Source: Treponema berlinense (GTDB lineage: Bacteria > Spirochaetota > Spirochaetia > Treponematales > Treponemataceae). From it: a DNA stretch of 64,000 nt. The translations under genes were made by a program, and so were the position numbers. The DNA lies in contig NZ_FUXC01000007.1 of the NCBI RefSeq assembly GCF_900167025.1, forward strand, positions 1 through 64,000, written 5' to 3'. Shown one piece after another: positions 34,928 to 42,122 of this stretch. Under the pieces are notes generated by a model, which ran no database searches, was not told where the DNA came from, and saw only the letters and a program-made list of their open reading frames with translations. The stretch's first letter is position 1; every line of letters begins with the position of its first letter.

Positions 34928-35788
34928 TCAATATGCTTCCACAGAATATGTGAGGATTTTTTCTTTACCCAAAATATCTGCAACCGAAATCGTAATTCTG
35001 TTGTGTCCCTTAGGAATTGCAATTTCGCCCAAAAGCTGCCGTTTTTTGTCCGGATAAATTACAGAAGAAGGGTAGTTGCTCTTGTTGTTTGTGCAGAGTT
35101 TTCCGTCTATGCTTACCAATGCATCGTATGTAATTGTGTCGGCAATTGCTCCGTTTACAAGAATTGTCGTTTTGTACGGCATGGAAACCGGCTGCTGCGA
35201 GCAGTAAATAAAATACGTTCCGGAAGCGATTCTTCTGTTTGTGTCAAAATTATATTCAGTTCCTCTTTTATTTATAGCCGTAAGATTGAGAATTTCAAGC
35301 GGAAGCTCGTTTCCAAAGCGCGGCATTAAAATCCGCGGATTTACGAGCGTTTTGGCCTTTAAATCGACAACCTGAAATTCCAAAAGAGCGTTTCCTTCCT
35401 GCCAGCCGGAGCTTCCGCAGGTTCCTAGCGGAGTTGCGTTTTCAACTTCCGAAAGTTCATAGCGTTTTTCCTGATCGTCCGAATTTAAGTTTGCATAAAC
35501 CGTCATCAAACTGTCGTCGTGAACGAGAATCACTGCATTTCCGAGTGTGCTTTCAAAAAGAGAAGAATCCTCGTCATGTTCGCTCAAAACCGCGGTGACA
35601 GTTCCTTTGCTGGAAGTTTTAATTTCTCCGCTGTCGCTAAAAATCAGCGAAGGATTTATAACTCCGCCACGGGTGTGCGCAAAGTATGTAAAAAAAGTGT
35701 CGGACATGATTTCTTCCTGCGGCCAGTCAAAACCAAAGGCGAAAAATGGAGCCAAAACCAATGCCGATAAAAACGATATTTTTTTCAT
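34928..35788 (-). CDS. Secreted degenerate M23-like protein
   Basis: 286 residues with a signal peptide (residues 1-19, ending AFG). Residues 30-170 follow the LytM pattern (GEIKTSSKGTVTAVL, GNAVILVHDDSLMTVYANL, PLGTCGSSGWQEGNALLEFQVVD), but the HxxxD and HxH zinc ligands are gone (INPSLIFSDSGE, LLEFQ). The C-terminal part is a beta domain ending in KILTYSVEAY. A non-catalytic peptidoglycan-binding or sensing role is likely. Its start is 18 bases downstream of the propeller gene stop. Confidence 0.75.
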   Translation of the reverse strand: MKKISFLSALVLAPFFAFGFDWPQEEIMSDTFFTYFAHTRGGVINPSLIFSDSGEIKTSSKGTVTAVLSEHDEDSSLFESTLGNAVILVHDDSLMTVYANLNSDDQEKRYELSEVENATPLGTCGSSGWQEGNALLEFQVVDLKAKTLVNPRILMPRFGNELPLEILNLTAINKRGTEYNFDTNRRIASGTYFIYCSQQPVSMPYKTTILVNGAIADTITYDALVSIDGKLCTNNKSNYPSSVIYPDKKRQLLGEIAIPKGHNRITISVADILGKEKILTYSVEAY

Positions 35789-35806
35789 AAAAATCTGCCT
35801 CCGTTT

Positions 35807-36871
35807 TTACTTAAACTCAATGTCCACTCTCGAAAGCGAACTGTCGCGTCCGACAAAAAGCGAATTGTCTTTGACTGTTATGTAAGCATTTTCCGCTTTA
35901 AAGCTAAAGCTTCCGGAATAAACCGAGTGTTTTTGGATTACAGAAACTGAATAAATTCCGTCATTTTTGCTAAGGACAAAGATATTTTTTTTGTTGCTGG
36001 TTTCTTCTATTGAAAGAATATTGCCTTTTACCGGAATATGCTTTGATTTTAAGGTTTTGCAGTTTAAAACGCCAAGACAGTCTTTGTGCGCAAAATAGCA
36101 GTAATCACCGTCGCTTGAAAATTTTACAAGAACCTGCTTTGTTGTGTCTGCTTCCAGATATTCATGAAAGAAGATTTTTGTAATTCCATTTTCTCTCTTT
36201 GCAAGAGTGAATCTCTGCTGTTTTTGACCGCTTATGCTCGCTGTCGTTAAGCCGTCTTCCGAAACTGCAAGGCCCAGAATTACAGGATATTTGCTTCCGC
36301 CCGGTTCATACTGGCGTTCGATTTTTCCGTCCGCGTCAAAAATAAGAATCGAGCCGTCCGCGTAGCCTGCGGCAACTTTGTCGTTTGTAGAATCCAGGGC
36401 CGTAATAGGAACGTAATTTTCAAATTTCCATTTTGGCTCAAAATTTTCATTCAAAAATACAAAACTTGTTCCGCCCGGCAACATAAGAAATTTTCTGTCC
36501 TTTTGAAAAAACGGAAAACCCTGCATTTTTAGTTCTTTTTTTTGTTTTCCTTCTTTTGATACAAGTTTTAGACTTTTGTCGCTTGTTCCGTAAATGCAGT
36601 AATCGTCTGGACTGATTGCGATTTTGTACGGAAATGTAAAAGCCTGTGCAATTTGACCGTCTTCTGTAAAAAATCCCGCGTTTTGTCCAAGTTTGAACGG
36701 AATATATTGCGAAGGTTCAGTTTTGTCTGAATCTGGAGAAGGCTTGTTGCAGTCAACCGTCCATTTTGTCGCAAAATGAATTTCTTTGGAAAGCGGTTTT
36801 ATTGCAAAAAATGTATATGCGAGCACAACCGTTGTGCATATCGTAGAAATTGGATTTAGTTTTTTTAGCAT
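35807..36871 (-). CDS. Membrane-anchored beta-propeller protein
   Basis: 354 residues from the ATG at 36871 (MLKKLNPISTICTTVVLAYTFFA), whose N-terminus is one membrane anchor; an ATG 39 bases upstream is the alternative. The rest is a series of WD40-like strands: VAAGYADGSILIFDADGKIERQY, LAVSEDGLTTASISG, VLVKFSSDGDYCYFAHKD. About five or six blades are visible. No enzyme motif. It probably acts in the periplasm as a protein-binding scaffold together with the M23-like protein downstream. Confidence 0.75.
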   Translation of the reverse strand: MLKKLNPISTICTTVVLAYTFFAIKPLSKEIHFATKWTVDCNKPSPDSDKTEPSQYIPFKLGQNAGFFTEDGQIAQAFTFPYKIAISPDDYCIYGTSDKSLKLVSKEGKQKKELKMQGFPFFQKDRKFLMLPGGTSFVFLNENFEPKWKFENYVPITALDSTNDKVAAGYADGSILIFDADGKIERQYEPGGSKYPVILGLAVSEDGLTTASISGQKQQRFTLAKRENGITKIFFHEYLEADTTKQVLVKFSSDGDYCYFAHKDCLGVLNCKTLKSKHIPVKGNILSIEETSNKKNIFVLSKNDGIYSVSVIQKHSVYSGSFSFKAENAYITVKDNSLFVGRDSSLSRVDIEFK

Positions 36872-36983
36872 GATTATTTTTATGGTATAATGATTAAAAA
36901 TTATGGTCAAGTTTGATAAAAAAATGTTTTTTTTATCAGTGCGGTCTTTTATTTTGCAATAAAGTCGAAGAGAATGTATTTAC

Positions 36984-37012
36984 TTGACAAAATACCGTTC
37001 TAAATGCAAAAT
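36984..37012 (+). promoter_or_regulatory. Putative promoter of the HTH-EIIA gene
   Basis: TTGACA (36984-36989), a 17-base spacer and CAAAAT (37007-37012). It is 45 bases upstream of the GTG start. The -35 is a perfect consensus; the -10 matches four of six. A second TATAAT occurs at 36886-36891 with no obvious -35. Confidence 0.55.
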
Positions 37013-37056
37013 ATGCAAAAGATTGTTAAGATTTTATAAAAAAATGGAGACAAAAA

Positions 37057-37707
37057 GTGGAAGACGATATCCTTACAATTGAAGAAGTTGCAAAATATCT
37101 GCGTGTTTCTGAACGCACTGTTTATGACTGGGCTCAAAAGGGCGAAATTCCCGCTGGAAAAATTGGAACGGTATGGCGTTTTAAAAAATCAGAAATTGAA
37201 AAATGGGTAAACGAACGTCTTTCTTCAAATATCAAAAAAGAAGAAAACAATCCTGAGGTAATCGTAAAGAACATTCTTTCACCAGACCGCATTGTTTTTA
37301 TAAATCATACTACAAAACGCGATGCCCTTGTTGAACTTGCAAACAATTTGAGCACAGCTCCGCAGGTAAAATACAGCGACGAGCTTGTTACAGAGATTTT
37401 AAAGCGCGAGGAACTTATGTCTACAGCAATAGGCCGTGGAATTGCAATTCCTCATGTGCGCCTGTCTTCCGTAACAGACCTTGTAATGAGCGTTGGAATC
37501 TGCAAAAAGGACATAATCGACTATCAGTCAATTGATGAAATCCCTGTAAGAATTTTGATTATGATTGCGGCGGCTTACAATCAGCACACATATTACCTTC
37601 AGACGCTGAGTTTTTTCAGTTCAAAATTAAAAGAAAAGGCTCTGCGCGACAAGCTTCTTGACGCTTCAACTCCAGAAGAAGCGTACGCTCTTTTAACACA
37701 GGAGTAG
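37057..37707 (+). CDS. Helix-turn-helix / PTS EIIA (fructose/nitrogen type) fusion regulator
   Basis: 216 residues, starting at GTG 37057 with GGAGA 7 bases upstream. Residues 1-55 are an excisionase/MerR-like DNA-binding domain: ILTIEEVAKYLRVSERTVYDWAQKGEIPAGKIG followed by VWRFKKSEIEKW. Residues 65-216 are an EIIA domain with the phosphorylatable His133 in GIAIPHVRL. Treponemes are known for PtsN-like proteins of this form, phosphorylated from PEP through EI and HPr. It probably senses carbon or nitrogen state and binds DNA; no target is known. No transporter subunits are adjacent. Confidence 0.9.
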   Translation: MEDDILTIEEVAKYLRVSERTVYDWAQKGEIPAGKIGTVWRFKKSEIEKWVNERLSSNIKKEENNPEVIVKNILSPDRIVFINHTTKRDALVELANNLSTAPQVKYSDELVTEILKREELMSTAIGRGIAIPHVRLSSVTDLVMSVGICKKDIIDYQSIDEIPVRILIMIAAAYNQHTYYLQTLSFFSSKLKEKALRDKLLDASTPEEAYALLTQE

Positions 37708-37744
37708 TTTTTGCCAGAACAGAAAAAATTGTTTTTCTTTTAGA

Positions 37745-38944
37745 CTATTCGTAAAGTTCTACAGGAATCCAGTTTTTTCTGTCCTGCATGTCTTTTGCAA
37801 TCATTCCAAAAGTTAGATTTTTTGCCGTAGTTTCTCCAAAAAGATATTCTTTTCCGTCGAGACTGTAGGTTTGTCCCTGTTTTCCCGGCAAATTTATTCC
37901 TACCATAGCATGGCTGTATTGAGTGCTTATGAACATAATTGAATCCAGCCCAAGGTTTTTATAAAGAAGCATTAAAAGCATTGAGCGGCTGTCGCAGTCA
38001 GAGCCTGCTCCTTCGAGCGTTGCCGGAATATTTGTAAAATCGGCGCGGTCAGAAGAAGATGATTTTCTTTCGTAGTTAAAATTTTGTGTCCAGGTTAAAA
38101 GTTTTTGCGCGAGCGCTGCTTCCGGAAAATCCGGAGATTCTTTTTTGCAATCTTCTGCAAGCGCGTTGGAAATGTCAAATGCCGCTCTTTTTGTGCGCCC
38201 CATTCCGTCTTTTGCAATTATTCTGTAAAAACGCTGCCAGGCTTCTTTCCAGCAATTTTGGTTTACGAACAGTTTAAAAACTGAAAATTCCCGGTCAACG
38301 ACAAACTGGTTTGCTTCGGAATCATCTTTGTCCAGAACCGTGTTTATTTTTTTTCCGGCAATTGTGAGCGTTATGTTTTTTTGTCCGGCTTTTGGAAAGG
38401 CGAATGCGGTTATAAGCCCGCTTTCCTTAAAGCTTCCGCGGTCGACCATTATGCTGTCTAATATAGAAAGAATAAACTGCTCGCAGTTGTATGCCTTGTC
38501 TTCCGGGGCAAACGATATAACTGTCAGAAAGCTTTTTTTGTCTGGAAGGGGAATTGAAGTTCCCCAGCCGCACATTTTTGTGCCAAGGGTTTTTTCGCTT
38601 ATTGTAATCTGAGAAACGGCGCATTCTCTGTTGCGCCATTTTGCCGTAGAAATTTCTCCTGTTGCGGAAAGTTTTTCCAAGGTCTTGTAAAGAGCTTGTG
38701 TGCTGTTTTGAAAATTTTCCTGGGGCCAGACTTTTATCGCGGTTTGAACTGGAAGAAGCTTGTGCGTAAAAAGAATTGAGCTTTCGTCTTCCGTCATGTC
38801 TGAAATTTCTGACATTTCTGGAAAATCTATGCTGTAACCGTAAACAGAACTTGAGACCAGTTCCGAAAATGAATAAAAACTTGGAAAAATTAAAAAGAAT
38901 GCTGCAAAAATCGGGCGGATAAAAGTTTTGCGGAATTTTTTCAT
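37745..38944 (-). CDS. Secreted transglutaminase-like protein
   Basis: 399 residues from the ATG at 38944 (MKKFRKTFIRPIFAAFF), the start of a signal peptide; the frame is open upstream but not conserved-looking. A transglutaminase-like triad is visible in the C-terminal half: Cys in AGSDCDSRSMLLMLLYKNLG, His in TQYSHAMVGI and Asp in YSLDGKEYLFGET. The N-terminal part is a beta-rich domain. It may be a protease or a cross-linking enzyme in the envelope. Convergent with the HTH-EIIA gene. Confidence 0.75.
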   Translation of the reverse strand: MKKFRKTFIRPIFAAFFLIFPSFYSFSELVSSSVYGYSIDFPEMSEISDMTEDESSILFTHKLLPVQTAIKVWPQENFQNSTQALYKTLEKLSATGEISTAKWRNRECAVSQITISEKTLGTKMCGWGTSIPLPDKKSFLTVISFAPEDKAYNCEQFILSILDSIMVDRGSFKESGLITAFAFPKAGQKNITLTIAGKKINTVLDKDDSEANQFVVDREFSVFKLFVNQNCWKEAWQRFYRIIAKDGMGRTKRAAFDISNALAEDCKKESPDFPEAALAQKLLTWTQNFNYERKSSSSDRADFTNIPATLEGAGSDCDSRSMLLMLLYKNLGLDSIMFISTQYSHAMVGINLPGKQGQTYSLDGKEYLFGETTAKNLTFGMIAKDMQDRKNWIPVELYE

Positions 38945-39009
38945 AGCTTTGGCACTTCCATAAAATACTAGTCTAAAAAATACTTTTTTTGTAATATAGG
39001 CAACTGGAC

Positions 39010-39092
39010 AAGGGATTGTAAGGGCGCGCGAGGCGCGTTCCAAAAAATGTGATTGCGCCTTGCGGAATTACTTTTTTTGGAATGACAACCCT
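39010..39092. repeat. GC-rich intergenic element with an A/T-tipped hairpin
   Basis: Begins GGGCGCGCGAGGCGCG and contains TTCCAAAAAA (39038-39047) pairing with TTTTTTTGGAA (39072-39082). The T run makes it terminator-like for both strands. It lies between two divergent genes, so a terminator role is unlikely. It resembles the other GC-rich intergenic blocks. Confidence 0.45.
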
Positions 39093-39166
39093 GAAAAGCC
39101 CGGTTTTTGCGCAGGCAAAAATGGCCCCAAAAATTCAAAAAAAAATATTTACAGATTGATAATCGG

Positions 39167-39877
39167 ATGAAAAATATTCAAATTGTATATGAAAATGAAG
39201 AAATTCTTCTAATAAATAAAGAAGCTGGAATGAGTGTTCAGGGCGGTGCTGGAATTGCGCATTCTTTGGACGAGGAACTTTCTAAGCAGCTTGGGTACAA
39301 GGTTTTTTTGGTTCACAGGCTCGATAAGGAAACGTCCGGGCTTATGGTTGTTGCAAAGTCGGCGGCCGCGGCAAACAAATGGATTGGCCTGATTGCAGGA
39401 AAACAGGTAAAAAAAGAATATACGGCTGTATGTTTTGCTCTGCCTTGCGTAAATGGAAAAACGGCTTTGGCTGGAACTTTAAAAGACAATGTTGTAAAGG
39501 CTGGACGGGAATTGAATGCTGTTACGGATTTTAAGGTTTTAAAATCTGGAAAAGTAAAAATTGTTCCGGAAAGCGAAATTGCCGTTAAAAATACGAAAAG
39601 CGCTTTTGAAAGTGAAGAAATCGAGCTTTCTGTTTTACATCTTACGCTTGGAACCGGAAGAATGCACCAGATAAGAATTCATCTTGCAAAGGCCGGCTGT
39701 CCGATTGTTCAGGACGATAAGCACGGAAACTTTAAGTTGAATAAAAAGGCTCGAAAACTCGGTCTTAAAAGGCTTTGTCTTGCCGCGACGACGATAACTC
39801 TTCCTATCGATGGAAAAAAAACTGTTTTTAACGTGGAGTTGCCGGAACATATAAAAAAGGCGGTTGAACTTTTGTAG
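39167..39877 (+). CDS. RluA-family pseudouridine synthase
   Basis: 236 residues from the ATG at 39167 (MKNIQIVYENEEILLINKEAG), the usual start of the domain; a TTG 60 bases earlier would add a basic extension. The catalytic motif is HRLDKETSGLMVVAKS with its Asp. HLTLGTGRMHQIRIHLA and GCPIVQDDKHG are typical RluA/RluD blocks. No S4 domain is present. It modifies uridines of rRNA or tRNA; the target cannot be inferred. It ends 26 bases before the promoter of the nusA operon. Confidence 0.88.
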   Translation: MKNIQIVYENEEILLINKEAGMSVQGGAGIAHSLDEELSKQLGYKVFLVHRLDKETSGLMVVAKSAAAANKWIGLIAGKQVKKEYTAVCFALPCVNGKTALAGTLKDNVVKAGRELNAVTDFKVLKSGKVKIVPESEIAVKNTKSAFESEEIELSVLHLTLGTGRMHQIRIHLAKAGCPIVQDDKHGNFKLNKKARKLGLKRLCLAATTITLPIDGKKTVFNVELPEHIKKAVELL

Positions 39878-39902
39878 TTTTTTGTTATATAAGGAATTGC
39901 AC

Positions 39903-39931
39903 TTGACACTTTTCTGTTAAAAGCGTAAATT
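39903..39931 (+). promoter_or_regulatory. Promoter of the rimP-nusA-infB operon
   Basis: TTGACA (39903-39908) and TAAATT (39926-39931) with a 17-base spacer. The transcript would start near 39938 and run straight into the hairpin at 39962. Confidence 0.6.
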
Positions 39932-39961
39932 ATATTAACATTTTAATAGTAATATTTAAAT

Positions 39962-39987
39962 GGATCCGCGCAAACGGGTCCTTTTTT
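39962..39987 (+). terminator. Terminator-like leader hairpin ahead of rimP
   Basis: GGATCCG (39962-39968) pairs with CGGGTCC (39975-39981), one T-G pair, and is followed by T6 (39982-39987). It lies in the leader, about 30 bases before the rimP start. Its place and T run suggest attenuation or antitermination of the translation operon. Confidence 0.7.
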
Positions 39988-40013
39988 ATTGCCGGAGCAA
40001 AATTACAGAGATT

Positions 40014-40487
40014 ATGGATTACATACCTTTAAATTCTTATTCGCATTATCAGGAGTGTGAAAACGTTGCTTCTTCGCTTGGTTACCACCTTGTTGAATTG
40101 AAATTTTCTAAGCAGGGAAGCACAACTCATATTCTTGCCGTAATTACAGGAGATGATCCGACTGTGAATATCGGCGTAAATGACTGCTCGAAGGTGCATC
40201 ATGCGCTTCTTCCAAAAATTGAAGAAATTCTTGGAACTGATGATACTTACATGGAACTTACTTCTCCTGGAATGGAGCGGAATATTAAAAATGCGGCTGA
40301 ATTTGCGCTTTTTAAGGGACGTCAGGTTCGGGTTTGGGATAAAACAGTTACGGATTGGGTCGGTGGAAAAGTTGTTTCTTCTGACAATGCTTCGATAACG
40401 CTCGAAGTTGAAAATCCGGATGGTTCTGTTGAACAGAAAACTGTTTCTTATACAGATATAGCAAAAGCAAAATTTATTCATTTGTAA
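40014..40487 (+). CDS. rimP: Ribosome maturation factor RimP
   Basis: 157 residues from the ATG at 40014 (MDYIPLNSYSHYQECENVASSLGYHLVELKF). An ATG at 39960 opens the same frame but lies across the leader hairpin, so it is rejected. Blocks ITGDDPTVNIGVNDCSKVHHAL and LTSPGMERNIKNAAEF (the usual SPGLDRPL motif) identify the 30S maturation factor. It precedes nusA, as in most bacteria. Confidence 0.92.
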   Translation: MDYIPLNSYSHYQECENVASSLGYHLVELKFSKQGSTTHILAVITGDDPTVNIGVNDCSKVHHALLPKIEEILGTDDTYMELTSPGMERNIKNAAEFALFKGRQVRVWDKTVTDWVGGKVVSSDNASITLEVENPDGSVEQKTVSYTDIAKAKFIHL

Positions 40488-40571
40488 TTGCAGAATTGAA
40501 TTTTTTGGGGAAGCCTCTAAAAAATGGGGCGACCGTTAATTTTTTTTTCTACTTCAAAAGGGAGAAATAAT

Positions 40572-42029
40572 ATGTCAGAAATGTCAGAAGCGATTCGTGA
40601 ACTCATCGAAGAAAAGGGAGTTTCTGTAGAATCTGTTAAACAGACTGTGGAGTCTGCAATCAAGGCGGCTTACAAAAAAACTTTCGGAACAGCGGACAAC
40701 TGCGAGGTTCACTTTGCAGATGATTTGTCGGATGTTTCGGTTTACTCGAAAAAAGTAATTGTAGACGGTGTTTATGATCCTGTGACAGAAATTGAACTTG
40801 AAGATGCGCTCAAAATGAGCGAGGAATGTGAAGTTGGAGACGAAATCCTTATTCTCGTAGATCCAAAAACTTTTGAGCGTTCTGCTGTTTCTACAGGAAA
40901 ACAGGCTGCTCATCAGGGGTTGAGCGAAAGTTTTAAAAACAATCTTCTGGCAGAAAATAAAGGCAAAATCGGCGAAGTTATCATTGGATATTATCAGCGC
41001 GAACACAATGGAAATATTTACGTTGATCTTGGTAAGGTTGAGGGAGTTCTTCCTAAAAAATATCAGAGTTCACGCGAAATTTATCAGAAAAATGACAGAA
41101 TTAAGGCTATCGTCGTTGACGTAAAACCTACTTCTTCGGGAGTTCAGCTGGTTTTGAGCCGCACTGATCCAAAATTCGTGCAGTCAATCATTGAGCTTGA
41201 GGTTCCTGAGCTTGAAGATAAGACAATCGGAATTTACAAGATTGTTCGTGAAGCCGGCTACCGCACTAAGATTGCCGTTTTCTCTAACAAGGAAGATGTG
41301 GATCCTGTAGGCGCATGTGTTGGTCTTAAGGGTGTTCGTATTCAGAATGTAATCCGCGAACTTGAGGGTGAAAAAATCGACGTTCTGCGCTATGACCAGA
41401 ATCCTGTTGAATTCATTAAAAACGCGCTCTCTCCTGCCGAAGTTGAGAAAGTTTTGATTACGGACGAAGAGAAAAAACAGGCTCTTGCAATTGTAAACGA
41501 AAGTCAGTTCTCTCTTGCGATCGGAAAATCGGGTATGAACGTTCGTCTTGCAAACCGCCTCTGCGACTGGTCAATCGACGTAAAAACCGAAGAACAGGCT
41601 GCGGAAATGGATTTGAGCCAGTTCTCTACACGCAAGGCCGCAGAAAATCTTTTCAACAATTCTTCTGAGAAAGAAAACGCTGGTTCTGAAGAGAATGAGC
41701 CAATTTCGACAATTTCTGAATTGCCTGGAGTTGATGTTGATGTTGCTTCAAAACTCAAGGCTGCCGGATTTGATGATATTCAGACTTTTGTTGATTCGTT
41801 CGATTCTGATTCAATCAAGGTTGAAGGCGTAACTCAGGAAGATCTTGAAAAAGTAAATTCAATCGTTCGCGATGTAGTTGAATTTGTTGAAGATGATTCT
41901 GAAAAAACGGAAGAAGAAAAGCCTGGGCAGGAAGAAGAGGAAGAATATTTCTGTCCTGAATGCGGCGCAAAAATCACTTTGGATATGACAAAATGTCCAA
42001 AATGTGGCGTAGAATTTGAATTTGAGTAA
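40572..42029 (+). CDS. nusA: Transcription factor NusA with C-terminal zinc ribbon
   Basis: 485 residues from ATG 40572 (GGGAGA 7 bases upstream). N-terminal RNA-polymerase-binding domain to ~125; S1 domain 130-200 (GEVIIGYYQREHNGNIYVDLG), then two KH domains 205-340 (DPVGACVGLKGVRIQ, FSLAIGKSGMNVRLA). A helix-hairpin-helix region ISELPGVDVDVASKLKAAG is at ~385. The last 27 residues form a four-cysteine zinc ribbon: Cys461, Cys464, Cys475, Cys478 (CPECG..TKCPKCG). A zinc ribbon is not part of the usual NusA plan. The gene is second in the operon. Confidence 0.94.
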   Translation: MSEMSEAIRELIEEKGVSVESVKQTVESAIKAAYKKTFGTADNCEVHFADDLSDVSVYSKKVIVDGVYDPVTEIELEDALKMSEECEVGDEILILVDPKTFERSAVSTGKQAAHQGLSESFKNNLLAENKGKIGEVIIGYYQREHNGNIYVDLGKVEGVLPKKYQSSREIYQKNDRIKAIVVDVKPTSSGVQLVLSRTDPKFVQSIIELEVPELEDKTIGIYKIVREAGYRTKIAVFSNKEDVDPVGACVGLKGVRIQNVIRELEGEKIDVLRYDQNPVEFIKNALSPAEVEKVLITDEEKKQALAIVNESQFSLAIGKSGMNVRLANRLCDWSIDVKTEEQAAEMDLSQFSTRKAAENLFNNSSEKENAGSEENEPISTISELPGVDVDVASKLKAAGFDDIQTFVDSFDSDSIKVEGVTQEDLEKVNSIVRDVVEFVEDDSEKTEEEKPGQEEEEEYFCPECGAKITLDMTKCPKCGVEFEFE

Positions 42030-42122
42030 TAAAAAACGGTAGAATAAAAAGTCTTTGAAATTTTAATATCGAAGGCTAAAAGAGTAGTGCGAGAAAAATT
42101 ATAAGGGGAAAAACGAGAAAAT

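Noticed and set aside
39107-39166. Upstream TTG start for the RluA-family gene
   Set aside because: The extension is basic, not conserved-looking and lacks a ribosome-binding site; the ATG at 39167 fits the domain start.
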